A DNA stretch of 64,000 bases. Origin: Oreocharis arfaki (Eukaryota > Chordata > Aves > Passeriformes > Paramythiidae). This document shows positions 11,501 through 23,489 of the stretch, piece by piece (within the stretch, counting starts at the first letter, position 1; each line of letters begins with the position of its first letter). The notes under the pieces were generated by a model. The model was not told the origin of the DNA. It saw only the letters and a program-made list of their open reading frames with translations, and made no database searches. Location of the stretch: positions 310,390 to 374,389 of the forward strand of contig VZRR01013707.1 in NCBI GenBank assembly GCA_013398015.1. The letters are read 5' to 3'. The translations under genes were made by a program, and so were the position numbers.

Positions 11501-14500
11501 CTTTTTTTGTTGTTGTTGTTGTTATATATGTTGGTTTTCACAAATTAAAGTTCATGAGACAGCAGGGAGTAGAAGCCACCCTTTGCAGACCTTGGCAGCT
11601 AAGCTGAATATCAGTGTCTTCTGGAACAGTGTATGTCCCACGTGGCTGCAAGAGGCACTGTGAAGGTTTGCATTGCCAGTTCTAAACTACAAAGAGAAGC
11701 TTTTGCTTCTTGGTCCAAACCACCTCCCTTCTGGGAAACGTAAGGCCTTGAAGGACAGTTCACTGGAAGAGTCTAAAGGTCCATCAGTCCTGTCTGGGAC
11801 AGTGGCCAGGAGTGACTGGCAGTGTAAGAGCAGAAGTGCTCTCAGGTTCCAGTGACCTGCAGAGGACTTCAAAATCAGGTGTGCTTTCTGGTTTCTTAAT
11901 AGCTGTTGAAGGAAGTTTCTTCCATTCATTTGTAAAGTCCATTCTGTGTTACCACATCTCGGGGCAGGGAGAACACAGTTTAAACAGAAGCAGTGTGAGA
12001 AGAATGCCCCCTGTTGATTATTTTGAACGTATCATCTCTCAATTTCATCTGATTCTGATGGTTTTTTTCCAAATAACAAGAAACAAAAAACAGCTGCTAC
12101 AGCTGCTCCTTCTTCACTTACCCTTGTAATCTGAATTGTTGTGGATTCCCATCACAGCTACCTGATTAGTTTCATTGCTCATAAAGAAATGCTCCAAAAC
12201 TTTGACCTTCTTTCTCCTCTCTGAAATTTTTGTAGTACCACTAAGTCCTGTTCAAGATGAAGATGACCAGTTCTACACCACATTTCAAGATGTATTCACA
12301 ATATGGAGTCATGGCTTAAGAATTTTTTTTTTCTGCTTTGTTTTCTATTTTTTTTCCCAGGAATTGCTAAAATACACAGTAGGCTTTTTATCCACTATTG
12401 AGAATTGTACTAATGTTTGAAAAGACCTATTATTATAACCACAAGTTCTCTTTCCTGAATGGAAATAGGTAGTTTAGGATCCATTGTCTCAGACTGTTTT
12501 TCCCCTTGTGCGTTACTTCGTATTTATTATATTGAATTTAATGTCATCCTATCGCCTGCTTAGTATAACGAAATTTTTCCCCAGATCTTTGCAATCAGCT
12601 TTAATTTTTATTATCCTGAATAATTTTGCACCACCATTATTCTCCTTGTTCTCTATCCTCTTCCATTCCTGTATACTCTAACAGACACTGCCAAGATCCC
12701 AGTGATCTGTGGCTTTCCTCCATTGTGAAGCCCAAACGTGAATTCCTTCTCTTTGTTTCTTACCTGTTAACCTATTGTTAATCCATAATATGACTTACTC
12801 CTCTCCCACAGGCAACTTAATTTCTTTAAGAGCTCATGATGCCCGCTCCCCCAGATTTATCACAGAGTAAAGGAGGATGATACTTATCTACTTTATAAAT
12901 TGCCTTCACATCTACAGATGAGAAATGTTAGATATTAATATTTGCTAGGAAATCTGTATTGCTTTGCCGTAGACAAAAGATATAATGAGAAATAGAGCTG
13001 AAGGAGCAGGAATTTGAGGAGTGCATGGCATCATGAGAAGAGGGCTGGCTGCTATACAAAAATCAGAGTCGTACCCATCTTAGCCCGAGGCTTTTTGAGT
13101 TTTAGCAGAATTATTGCTTGACTAATTTCTCCGTGTGTAAAATGGGCTTCCAAATGTGATTGTGTCAGGGTTAAATAAATGTGGGTCTGGTAGCTTATCA
13201 AAAAGGTGCCAAAGAAAGATGAGTCTGCTAGGCTGTGAGTACAGGTCCTGACAGATTTCTGTATTAAGTCCCAAGAATCTTCAGTAGCTCAGTCATCTGA
13301 CATTTCACTGAGGGATTTGATGTCTGTTGCTTTTTTATTTTGCTAGGAAGTAACCCTCTAACAGCCTGTAGATAGAACAGCCAGGAAAAAAAAAAAGAAA
13401 AAAAAAAGAAATAGCACATTTCTCATGTGAATTTATCTCCACTTTATTTCCAAATAAATTTGAGCATTTCCTCCTCAAAATTTTCCCATCTACTCTGTTT
13501 TTAATAAATGTTCACACTGCTTTCCCCAAAGTAACATGTTTAGCTACATAGCGTATCACCATAATATGAATTAAAAGTGGGTTAAAATGTCACTATTAGA
13601 ATTTTTGCCTAACCCCATAATTAAGGTTTTGCTTTGACCAAAGTTAGGATCCATACATACATCTGCTCTTCATGTCAGCCAGTAGCGCGACACTGATTCT
13701 CAGAGGACTCTTTTCAGGACCTTAAAGGGCAGAAATACTTTTTATGATTTGCTTCTGAAATGTTACACAAATGACAGAGTGTGAGATGCAGTGACCACAT
13801 AATCAAAAGACAATATGACTGCAGTAGCTTGCAGGACCTGAAATAAGATGTAAGTAATAATTGAGTAGTGTATGGGAGATTTGGGAAAATCAAATTTCGC
13901 AGTTATTTAAATTATCCTTTATTATATTAGCTGTACTCAAGGAAATTCGTAAAATTGTGAATTGTATTTGGATAATTCCCTCGAGAAGAAAATCAAAATA
14001 TTCATTATGAATGAGCAAAAGAGTGTTAATACCTTGCTTTGGAATCCAAACCATTCAAATCACTTTTGCAGCTTTTTAAGCTCGTGGGGTTTGGTTCCTT
14101 CTGGTGTTGTACACAGCTAAGGGCAGGGACACATCATTGCTGTCACAATGGCAATCTGCAACCCCTCTGAAAAACTTCTGCTTTTGTGCCATTGTCTCAG
14201 CAAGCAAGGGTTATAAATACAACTGGCCTGGATCATGTATCAGGTCGAAAATGAAACCTCTGAGTGCAAAGAAATAAAAAACTCTGAACAGTGTTTGAAA
14301 CAAAATTCAGAAGACCTTCAGAAGCAGAGCGATTGAGAACAAAATTGATGCTCAAAGCCATAAGGTAACAGGGCCAACCCATGTAGTTCCTGGCTGCCAT
14401 AATAAATCTCCCTCTGATGCACATGGACAGTGGAGCCAAGCACAGAGGCAGGTGTTAACATCCCAGTCCAGCTCGGATGTTGTTTACATCCCTTTGCAGT

Positions 14501-14935
14501 TTAGAAGAGATTTGTCATTAATACATAATGTCAACCTTTGTAAATACGTGGAGGTACTGTCACCTTTTCTGCTCCTGACTGCATGCTTGTCATTCACAGT
14601 CACCACACAGGTCCCCATAGATCTTTTCTTGGTCTACATTGTTGAGGAATAGAGATCATATTAGTAATTTAAACCAGTCCTGGTTTCTTATTCTACTTAT
14701 TTATTATATTTTACCTGGTTTATTTATGAATACAAATGTTTATGGCTGTGTAAAATGTGTCTAAAAGCTGAGCATGTTTTGCATCTTCTAAACACTGCTT
14801 TAAAAATACATTTTTTCAGGTTGAATCCTGACAAAGAGTATCTGGGGGAAAAATATCGTAAGGTGGCTACATTTATTTGAATACAACACAACTGCCCAGA
14901 TAAGTTCATCTTGTCTGGAAGGAGATGTAATTAAG
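11501..14935. other. Unique AT-rich noncoding DNA
   Basis: No gene recognised. It holds a TTG-type run near 11508-11523 and an interrupted poly-A near 13387-13410. ORFs of up to 105 codons (11812-12129) have no recognisable domain and overlap ORFs on the other strand. Confidence 0.55.
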
Positions 14936-15379
14936 CACAGTGGATTGAATGTTAAATTCAATAAAATGCCTCAGTAAGTTAATGAAAAATCATTTTTATC
15001 AAGGGGGACAGAAGTCTGTAGATTTGAAATACATTCATTCCTTCCCATAAACTCGATCTACAAGGAGAATCCTCTCTTCAATTATTGAAAAAGACTGAAA
15101 ACAGATAAGCTGGTTAATAAAAACTGGGAAATCCTGTGAAATTACATTATATATTTTCCTAATCTATATAATAGATTTGTCCTTGTGATAATTTTTTTAT
15201 CATTGGCAATTTCTTTGTAAGTAACTAGTATTCATGGAAAGCTATTTCTATGGATAAGTCACAGAAAAGGTCTGAGCCAAGACCAGATCATTCATTAGAT
15301 ATTTCCTCAATGAGAAAAGAGAAATTACAATAACAGCTTTGCAAGTGGTTACAATTCTAAGATAGAAATTTGTGCAACC

Positions 15380-15505
15380 AGGTTACCATAAAGCATGAAT
15401 CACGGAGATCTCATTGTGTGATTATGCAAATATACATTAATTACACAATTACAAGCATCTATGGTGATGAAATACGATTAATTATATTACTTGGTTCACT
15501 TGCTG
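15380..15505. promoter_or_regulatory. Candidate enhancer: octamer plus TAAT cluster
   Basis: It contains an exact POU octamer ATGCAAAT at 15424-15431, followed within 60 bases by CATTAATTACAC, CAATTACAAG and GATTAATTATATTAC. An octamer beside several homeodomain cores is characteristic of neural or other developmental enhancers in vertebrates. This is a motif argument only; I cannot see conservation. Confidence 0.3.
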
Positions 15506-15509
15506 AATG

Positions 15510-16420
15510 TAATGCCATTAGCTACTAGAGGTCCATGGATGTGTTTCTCTTTTTGATTCACCGATGTTTTAATGTTATGGGGGAATTATAAATTAGTGGA
15601 ACAACAGATGATAAAAGCAGATGGAATAAACTTAACTGAAGCCAATATGGTTTACACACCTTTAAACTGAACGGTTTGTGTATTTATCCAGTTATAAATG
15701 TTTTGCTCCCTGATGATGAGTTCTGTTTGGAATGAAAGTTTTAAAAAAAAGTGACATATCTGGAAAAGACCCTCTATGTGTCTTAAAATGTTAGTCTGTA
15801 CTGACCCAAAACTAATCAGTGGAAGGTAATTTAGGGCTGACAAACACACAGCTGTACTGGCCCACTTGGGAAGTAAGGGACATGCATTGCTGGCTGGAGA
15901 CTTGGAGAGTACAATCTAGTTTATTTGCCTTAAATGTCCAATACAGTAGTCACTACCAGAGACCCAAATATATCCTACCTGCTGCAAACAACACTGTGGG
16001 GATAGATCAAGGGCTTTTTGGGGGAGTTTATCGCTTTCTGTTGATTGCAGGAGGAGCCTTGATGTCTAACTCAAAGGTGGTACACTCTGTAGAGGTGTTT
16101 AAGAAAGATGAATCCTTCCTGTGCATGTGATGCAGGACTAGGCCTCATGCTGGCAGGAGCACTGGGTAGGTATGAGAGCTTTGACAAGTAAAAAGGGGTG
16201 GCTTGTTCTCTTCGCTATAATACCTCTTATGTGTTTGGGGTGCAGGTCCCAAGCTGTGACACAGCTGCTTTCAAATACCCTGCTTGGTCAGTCTGCCCTG
16301 AGTGCTGGGACTAATTGCTACCTGTGTAGGACGACTGAGGTTTTCCACAGCCACTTCCCGACTTCTTATGCCCAGTGCATGGCTGACATGTCTTGTGTGA
16401 AATCCTTCACCATCATCTCC
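15510..16420. other. Unique noncoding DNA left of the CR1
   Basis: No gene recognised. The ORFs 15819-16130 and 16172-16552 have no known domain, and the second runs into the CR1 element, so it is not a real exon by its own composition. Confidence 0.5.
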
Positions 16421-16425
16421 ATAAA

Positions 16426-17145
16426 AATCACAGAGTGGTTGAACTTGGAAGGGACCTCTGGGCATCACCTGGTCCAATTCCCTCAGCTCATGCAAGGGCA
16501 CATAAAGCCGTTTGCCCAGGACTGTATCCAGATGGCTCTTGAATATCTCTAAGGCTGGAGAGTCCACAACCTCCCTGGGTAACCTGTGCCAGTGCTCAGT
16601 CAGCCCACAGTGAAGATTTGTTTCCTAATGTTCAGAGATGTTCACAGACCTTCTGTGTTTCTGGTCTCTGGTTTTGTGTCTCTGGTCCAGGCACTGGGAA
16701 CTGAAAAGAGCCTCTCTCCATCATTTTTGCTCCCTTCAGCTGTTTCCCTGAGCCTTCTCTTCTCCAGGCTAAACAGCTCCAGGTCTCAGCCTTTTCTCAT
16801 AGGAGATGCTCCAGTCCCTTTGTCCGTTTGTTGGACTCTCTCCTACACGTCCATGTCTCTCTCGTACCGAGCCCAGAGCTGGACACAGCAGGTATGGCCT
16901 CACCAGTGCTGAGTGGAAAGGAATGATCAACTCCCTTGACCTGCTGGCAGTGCTTTGTCTAATTGCAGCCTGGCTCACCATTCACCTTCTGCTGCAAGGC
17001 CACACTGCTGCTTTGGCTTCAGTTTGGTTTCCACCAAGCCCTCCTGGTGTCTTCATATCAAGCTGTTTCTACCTTTGTGGCCCCCAGCACACATGGATGC
17101 CTGGGTTTTTTCCTCCTCAGATGCAGGACTTTGCTTGTAGAGGTC
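16426..17145 (-). mobile_element. CR1 LINE, 5'-truncated copy
   Basis: The plus strand reads as the reverse complement of an avian CR1 3' portion. It opens with AATCACAGAGTGGTTGAACTT and GGAAGGGACCTCTGGGCATC, the mirrored 3' end. It continues through GAGAGTCCACAACCTCCCTG, TCTTCTCCAGGCTAAACAGC, CCTCACCAGTGCTGAGTGGA and CCCTTGACCTGCTGGCAGTG, all familiar CR1 segments, and fades near 17145. About 720 bp of the 3' region remain out of a full length of several kilobases, the usual 5' truncation from incomplete reverse transcription. Many substitutions and stops make it inactive. It explains the overlapping short ORFs of 16271-17175. Confidence 0.95.
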
Positions 17146-17149
17146 CCTC

Positions 17150-19160
17150 CGGATAGAAGCACAACCTCCTGGTGAATCAGCCACTCCCCCCACACAGTCT
17201 CTATTCCTTTTCACCAATACACAGACTTTCTCTCTGAGACTGAATATTCTTCTGACTGATGAGGAGAACAAAGTATGACACTAAAGTAACCATATCATTG
17301 CTCTTGAGCTCAGGCTTGCTGTATGCAAACCAGGAAAGTCTAATGAATTCTGCTAATTGACCCCTGGCCTCTGCATTTGTAATGAAACAGCTACTGCAAA
17401 ATGTGGAGGGCACCTCCTCCACCTCCCCACTTTCAACAATCACATCATAAGGATGAAGTGTAACTTTTCCTTGTAACCATAACTGAATGTGTCACAGCAG
17501 AGAATCAGCAGTTTTTAAGACAGCAACTATTTATAAAATGCAGGGAAGTTCACTTGTAGGTCTAGCAAACTTTGGATGAAAGCAGATGGAGAAAAGGTTG
17601 CCATAACCTCATCTGTCTGTTCTCTATTTTTGTACTTCAAATTTAATATCTGACTATCTTTTCATAGATATAAAAATAAGTTCCTTTCTAAGTACTTGGA
17701 GAACTTCAAATACTGATTACAGCACTAAACCTGAGATTTACTTTTATATCAAAAATATGAACATGTCAGTCCTAAAATTAATTTGATTTTCTTGTTCAGA
17801 ATACAGATAATTGAAGACATTTTAAAAAATACAGGTGCTAAAAAGTAAATTACTCCTTATAATTGATTATTTTTTAAAAAAGGAATAGTTTTCTAAAACA
17901 ATACACTTGTTAGAAGTCAGCTTGTGCAGAGGTGTTTGAATCCCTATTTCTTGTTTGAAAATAATATATTTCAGAAAAATCGCTTATAATTGGGTTTTTT
18001 TAACATTTGCTATTGGCTGTAATCTTTTTCTACTGAAATCGTTGGTAAAAAACCAATAAGACTCATAATAGACTCATAATAGACTAATGCTAAGGGCTTT
18101 CGAATATGTCAATTAAGAGTGTTTATCTTTCTTGGTGGCAAACTTCTGGAGCTTTCTCTGAGGCCACTACTAATTAGAAGCTTGTATCACTGAAAATTCA
18201 TGGAAGGTCTCCTCCACACTGCTGACAACTTACAAATTATTGTACATTACTGTACATTAACACAATCTATTCTCATTAACACCATCAGTAACAGATCTCT
18301 GTGCCATTACTCAACATAGATATATATCCTCTTCTTTTGTGGCAGTAGATGTGACTTTACACCAGCTTCATTATTGCTCTAGAGGGATTGACAAATGCAT
18401 GTTTTCCACTGAAACACACACCGAGTCTCTTGGGGAAGTCTCCTCTTCGTTTCATAATAATGGATGTATTTTCATGGAGAAGTGGTAGCTTATTAAACGT
18501 ACTTGCTACAGAGATCAAAGGCTTTCACTTACTGAAAGACGGCTGTAAAAAAACTTGCAGAGGCTCTGGGATAATGCTAGGGACTGCCCAAATCCAGGGC
18601 TCAGCTGCTAAATACTTTCCTAAGCATCACACAGCAGATCAGGCTTTCTTCTGTGCTATCTTAGGGACTGGGATCCAGGAAAATGATGGAGGGGTGTTTT
18701 TCACATAGCTGTATCCTGTAGTTAAATCTTTTATAGCCATTGATTTGTACAGCCAAACATGAGAGTAGAGCAACTCCAATTAACTAAAACCAGAGGACAG
18801 GTAACATAAACATACTCCAAGTCATTATTGCACAACAGACATCACTGAGTACCTTACCAGTGTATTTCTAGAATATAATTGCAGTTAAACAGTAACAGGA
18901 GAATAGCATTAGTGTTTGATAAACCTTAACCATGTGTTGGTGCTGTATCATATAAAAATGTTCTTTGCCTCAAATGAATTTCTGGATAAAAGGAAGATAA
19001 GGAGCCTGGTGTTCTGCCAAAGCCAGTCATCAAAGTCCTGCTGGGTGCCAGCCAGTCTCCAGCTGCAGCTGGGGCCAGCGAGCACGGTAAAGACCTGGCT
19101 ATATATCTCTATAAGAGTTGTGCAGGTGCAGCTGGCCCACCTGCTCAAAGTCCCCACAGA
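17150..19160. other. Unique AT-rich noncoding DNA
   Basis: No gene recognised. A very AT-rich section at 17640-18120 includes two copies of an 11-bp unit (ACTCATAATAG) at 18061-18082 and scattered TAATTA-like cores. The 106-codon ORF at 18388-18708 has no recognisable domain. Confidence 0.5.
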
Positions 19161-19237
19161 GCTGTCAGACGCGTGGAGCCGGGGGCTCCGAGGGCTCCTC
19201 TGCCCGATGGCACCCGAGCACGGCAGTGCCGGGGGAT

Positions 19238-19252
19238 CCAGCAGGTGGCGGC
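19238..19252 (+). promoter_or_regulatory. CTCF core motif, exact consensus match
   Basis: CCAGCAGGTGGCGGC matches the vertebrate CTCF core CCASYAGRKGGCRSY at all 15 positions, on the plus strand. CTCF binds such sites through its central zinc fingers and, with cohesin, anchors chromatin loops depending on motif orientation. The motif lies 35 bases left of the minisatellite inside the CpG island, so methylation could affect binding. Confidence 0.65.
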
Positions 19253-19286
19253 GGCGCTACACGGGGCCGGGAGGCAGCAGCGAGCG

Positions 19287-19389
19287 GACCCGCGGCGCTG
19301 GGTCGGACCCGCGGCGCTGGGTCGGACCCGCGGCGCTGGGTCGGACCCGCGGCGCTGGGTCGGACCCGCGGCGCTGGGTCGGACCCGCG
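19287..19389 (+). repeat. GC-rich 19-bp minisatellite
   Basis: Five identical copies of GACCCGCGGCGCTGGGTCG plus an 8-base partial copy. Each unit has complementary arms GACCC and GGGTC and a CCGCGG core, so single strands could fold into small hairpins. Since 19 is not a multiple of 3 and the unit has no stop in any forward frame, all three plus frames stay open; this creates the overlapping ORFs of 104-197 codons. Identical copies suggest recent or ongoing expansion, and copy number may vary between birds. Confidence 0.95.
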
Positions 19390-19425
19390 CTCCCGAGCTT
19401 CATTCGCCGGAAGCCTGGAGACAGC

Positions 19426-19509
19426 ATGGCGCTACCTCACCTGAAAAGGCTTTTTCAGCAACACCTCACTCCTTCAACTCTGACTGAACCAGCTGTAGGA
19501 GTCAAGTGA
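19426..19509 (+). CDS. Possible short first coding exon or chance ORF
   Basis: A 27-codon ORF starts at the edge of the CpG island with a good Kozak context (ACAGCATGG), 12 bases after an ETS core, and begins MALPHLKRLFQQHL. A consensus-like splice donor, AA|GTGAGG, lies at 19504-19511 just before the in-frame TGA at 19507-19509, so an exon ending there would continue downstream. I recognise no family, and no downstream exon is evident. The larger 197-codon ORF in the same frame (from 18916) reads through the minisatellite and is less credible. It could equally be noncoding promoter-proximal sequence. Confidence 0.15.
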   Translation: MALPHLKRLFQQHLTPSTLTEPAVGVK

Positions 19510-19514
19510 GGAAT

Positions 19515-22180
19515 GGGGCTGTAGAAGGAGCAACCAGAGGAGCTGCCAGCGTTTGGGGCACAATCTAGCATGTGGGTTTAAGATTTCTTTCTAGAAAGCA
19601 TAGGGGAAATTAGAAGCTCATATTTATCATAAGAAAACCTCTAGATCTCTGATGCTACTGAACTTATAAACACCATGTAAGAGTAGAAAATCGGCCCAGA
19701 AGAGGTTAAAACTTTATTTTCTACCTGATTTTCTCAGAGAAGGCATAAACACTGCAATTCTCCTGCCTGCTGTCCTCTGACCCAGAAAAATTGGTTAGCT
19801 TCACACAGCCCAGTCATAAACCCCTAGTTTCCCAAGTGGAAGACTGAAATGTCGTGTTCTGACATTGAATTTGAAAGCCAGATAAACCAGTTTTCTTTAT
19901 TCACATCATAAAGTGTTTTCTTCATTAATAAAAACAGAGAAAAGAAGCTCTGAGGAAGAAACAAGCATTTTTAATATGATCGTGTAATGTGATGTGTGTA
20001 TATAAATACACACATGTGTATCTATATGTGTGTATATAAATACATAAATAAGTATATATTTATTTACAAGCTAAACAGAAGTCGACATTTCTCATGCAAA
20101 CTCAACTGTCAGTTCAAGAAGTAAATGAAAGTTCAGCTCTCCTCTTCATTTGAAGTAACTGCTGTGAGCCAGGTTTGGTTCACATTTTCAAAATTTATAA
20201 CACTGTGATGCTTGCCAAAAATTCTTAATTAGATCAGAGGAGCAGCAAAACTGTCAGATGCAATAGCAGAGTACAACGAAGGAATAAAATATTCTGGGGT
20301 TAATTGGATAAGTTCATCCAGCCAGTTTTGCCAGGCTACTTTTCTACAATGATCCACAGACACATAATGAGGATAGGGTTTTTCTCAGTAATAATAAAAC
20401 TGATTCCTCAAATACATTTCATTTACAAGAACTCAGAAATTGTTTATAACTAACATAAACCAACAATGATATTCCCCTTCCCACAGTACACATAAATTGT
20501 GAACTTCACGTGAACTCAATTGCTTAGAGAGTACTTTGGGAATCTCACTGTATGAGAATTTCATGAGAAGTGCTGCTGGCTGAGTGGTGCAGTGAGGCTG
20601 AGACCCACTGACATCTCTAGTTGCATAAACTATTTGAGCTTTCATGTATTCAGAAGAAGGCTGGAACGACAGAGTAAGAGATGATGGTATTAAACTCAAA
20701 AACTAGGCTGTAAACCATTTTTCAACCCATTCCTGCATTTATTTAGAGAGTTCACATAAAATATGACATTCAGGATGTTTCACCTGGCATAGTGTATTAA
20801 CACAAGAACGTTTCTAAGAAAGTAAAACCCAGTATTTTTAATAGAGACTATATTTTTATGGTGACAATTTCTGGTAATAATCGTAGTGTTTTTCAGTTTA
20901 TCCACCTCGTAATGGGTTCAGTGCTCTAGGGACATGTCTTGAGAGAGCAGGATGTTTGATCCCCAGGCTATTTGACCATAGGGAAGAAATAAACCTTGCA
21001 GCTTTATGATGCAGGAGGCAAAGGCCAGTCTGTGCATTATTTTTAAGAGGCCCTTCCAAACCAGAGCTGAGTGCCAAAAATGCAGCACAGCTATTCTGTA
21101 AATGAGCTGCCTTTTGTTAAGCTCCAGCACAGCTGGTCAGGATAAGGTCACTAATGTGATGCTTCACCAAATCATCTCCCAGCCACAGGAGAATGCTATT
21201 TCTTTACAGAAGAATGAGCACTGAGATATTCCCTTTTGAAAGGAAAGAACAGAGGAGTCTTGCCGTTTTATCTAAGTTTTATCTGCTGATACAATGGCTC
21301 ATACTCCAACCACTACCAGGAAGTTAACAAGTAATTTAAAGTACACCCTATGTAGTTCACCTACTAATGTGAGTATTTTATCAAAAAAATTTAGAGCCAA
21401 AATATGTTTTGAACACCTCTGTGTGATTTCCCCAGTTATTTGGGAAAGGCATTATTTGAAATAAAGAACAGTGATCTTCCAGAGGTCCAAACAGACTTTC
21501 ATCACTCAAAATACTTTCCTGTCAATTAGGGAAGAGCACAAAGGAGACCCATGTCGCATCTGGTTCCACTAAATTCTCCGCAGTGAAAAGCAAACTTGGA
21601 GAACTAGGGCTATGAGCAGCTGCTTCAGTGGGGGTTGACGTGCAGCTGGAAAGGAGCAGAAGGAAACCTCCTTACCATGTTTCTGTGTTCAAAAGGAGCT
21701 CTGGACTTACCTGAACACTGTTGGCAGCACTGCAGCTGCACACTGACCCAGTTTATTTCTTTGTGGTGTGTCAGATACCCCGAAGCCGTCCTCTTCATTG
21801 GAGACACAACAGAGGGCCTTGTACAGCCGTGGTAGAAGCAACATGTGGCTTTTCTACCTGTAGACTCTTTGAGCAATGAGCTGCTTCTAGAAAACAGCTA
21901 GAATAATAAATAGCTATTTAATTAAGCTAAGCCAGCACTCTCAGTGAAAATGGAAAACTAAATAACAAAGGCATACAGGTAATTCCTATATTACATACTA
22001 ATACTCATGAGCCTCCTGTTCTTCTGAGCTGACGAAGAGAAAAACTGTGAGAGGGTGGTCCCACAGAGAAAATACAGAATAGGGCTGTTCTTTTATTTGA
22101 CAGGACACACAATGCCCATTACACACTTTGGCCAGCCTTGATACTCTGACGTGCTATTGCAGACATAACAGTCTCAATCC
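19515..22180. other. Unique AT-rich noncoding DNA
   Basis: No gene or transposable element recognised. A short mixed AT/GT simple stretch (ATATAAATACACACATG type) lies near 19993-20065. ORFs are under 90 codons and without domains. Confidence 0.5.
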
Positions 22181-22185
22181 TGATA

Positions 22186-22801
22186 TGTGGAAAGACTCCC
22201 GAACTCATAAGTTCGTACTTCTTACATAAGAAGTAGGTATGTCTTTTATTTTGGCACCAGGCACATGGGGGATCACTCCTCCTAAAGCGTGCGTGCTGTC
22301 TGCGGCACTCAGCTTGGTATATATGGAGTTACAAGTTACATATTCATTATATTGCTCAATATGCGTATATGTATTTATCACCTAGCCCTGCCTCGCCCCA
22401 CTTCATATCATAATGAGTTCCAAAGTAATTTCCGTATGCTCTGTGCTTGCATAGTGCGTCCTGGTGGTCTTGGGCAGGAGGCTCAAGATGAAGTAAATGA
22501 GTCTTCCTCAGGGCTGAACTTTTCACCCTGCCTCCTTGCGCGTGCTCCCTGGTCCCTTGGTCTTAGTCCAAGCCCCAAGTCCGGTTTCAGCCGCTTTAGG
22601 GGTCCAGAGAGCAGGAACCAAGTCACAGTTGCTTCCTTTTATCAATAGACCTGCATCCTCCCATCCTGCTTTAGCAAGCACAACAAATGTTAAGCAAACA
22701 GCACACAGTGTTTAGCAAGCGGCCCCCAATAAATCATTCCTTAACCCCTGATCCCTGTGCATTAATCCAGGGATTTTTGGATAATTTGTTGTAAATTAAC
22801 A
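22186..22801 (-). mobile_element. Probable solo retroviral LTR
   Basis: On the minus strand this 616-bp block starts TGTTAATTTAC and ends TTTCCACA. It has the expected order of LTR signals: a long U3, a TATA-like CCATATATACC (plus-strand 22317-22326), and an AATAAA-type poly(A) signal in CCAAAATAAAAG about 70 bases further on. The bases flanking it, TGATA and TGATC, could be an imperfect 5-bp target duplication. No retroviral internal region is attached on either side, so it would be a solo LTR left by recombination. The family is unknown to me; I inferred it from structure, not from similarity. Confidence 0.55.
22200..22235. repeat. Two abutting perfect hairpins in the LTR
   Basis: CGAACT-CATA-AGTTCG at 22200-22215 is directly followed by TACTTCTTA-CA-TAAGAAGTA at 22216-22235. 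Both are perfect inverted repeats with no base between them. They sit just beyond the poly(A) signal on the LTR strand, where retroviral R/U5 RNA often folds into poly(A) and U5 stem-loops. Confidence 0.8.
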
Positions 22802-22829
22802 TGATCTTTTCCTTATTGATTCAGGTGTT

Positions 22830-23485
22830 GAGGAACAAAAAAAGACACAGACAAACAAAAAACAAAGGCAATCACCTTTCATTCCCCTTCCATAGGTTCA
22901 ACTTCAGTTCAACACCACTCCTCCCCTTGCCTTGTATCTGCCGGTCTTATTTCCATCACACTTATCTCCGTCCTTCCCAATCTCACTGATGGGGCGATGG
23001 GCAGCACAGGAGGTTGATGTCAGTGCATAATAGTTTCTTAAACCAGTCCCTGTTTCTCACCCTTTTCCTCCCCTCCTCCTTGCTTGTTACTGCTCTCAAC
23101 GCCAGTGTGGGTCACCCATTGATCACAGTCCCTCAGAGGTGCCCGTGTCCCAGCATGGGTTGCCCACAGACTCAGTCTTCTCCTCCTTCTATGGATGCTC
23201 TGCAGGCATGACCCCAACAATGTCCCTTTCCTTTTGTCTTTTCTATTTTGTCGCTCCAAAAGTGTCTCCTCACACTCCTCCTCACATGTCCCTGTTTTGT
23301 GTATCATCCTGTGTCTCTTCTCACATCTCCTTCTTATGCCTTCTCACAGCTGCCCTCACATGAGTCCTTTTGCATCTTCTTCTGTGCCTCTGCAGAGGTG
23401 TCCTTTGGTGTCTCCTGCCCAGATGACAAACACCCTTTCCTAAGCATGTCCACACAGAGCTGCCACAGGCTTCCTGCCTGCCTTT
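22830..23485 (-). mobile_element. Diverged LTR fragment, related to the 24.1-25.1 kb element
   Basis: The plus strand resembles, loosely but in the same order, the reverse complement of the element at 24101-25102. Shared elements are a purine and C-rich stretch before GGTTCAACTTCAG (mirrors the CTGAGCC segment), then GGCGATGGG...GTTGATGTCAG, then GCCAGTGTGGGTCACCC and CAGCATGGGTTGCCC blocks. It is pyrimidine-rich and CpG-poor, as expected for an older copy. It has no clear ends. Similarity by eye is weak in the right half. Confidence 0.45.
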
Positions 23486-23489
23486 AGAC

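Larger units (their letters stand above)
19165..19430 (+). promoter_or_regulatory. Isolated CpG island, possible promoter
   Basis: About 265 bp that are abruptly GC- and CpG-rich inside AT-rich, CpG-poor DNA, the only strong island in the window. It contains a perfect CTCF core motif, a 19-bp GC minisatellite and an ETS core CCGGAAG at 19407-19413. In birds, CpG islands usually mark promoters, often of genes or lncRNAs. Part of the CpG density comes from the minisatellite, so the island may partly be a by-product of repeat expansion. Confidence 0.6.

Noticed and set aside
16172..17271. Set of overlapping ORFs of 60-126 codons
   Set aside because: They fall mostly inside the minus-strand CR1 copy, which explains the GC content and the open frames.
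18916..19509. 197-codon ORF as a gene, with two further overlapping plus-strand ORFs
   Set aside because: The minisatellite unit has no stop in any forward frame and 19 is not a multiple of 3, so all frames stay open. Length here is not evidence of coding.
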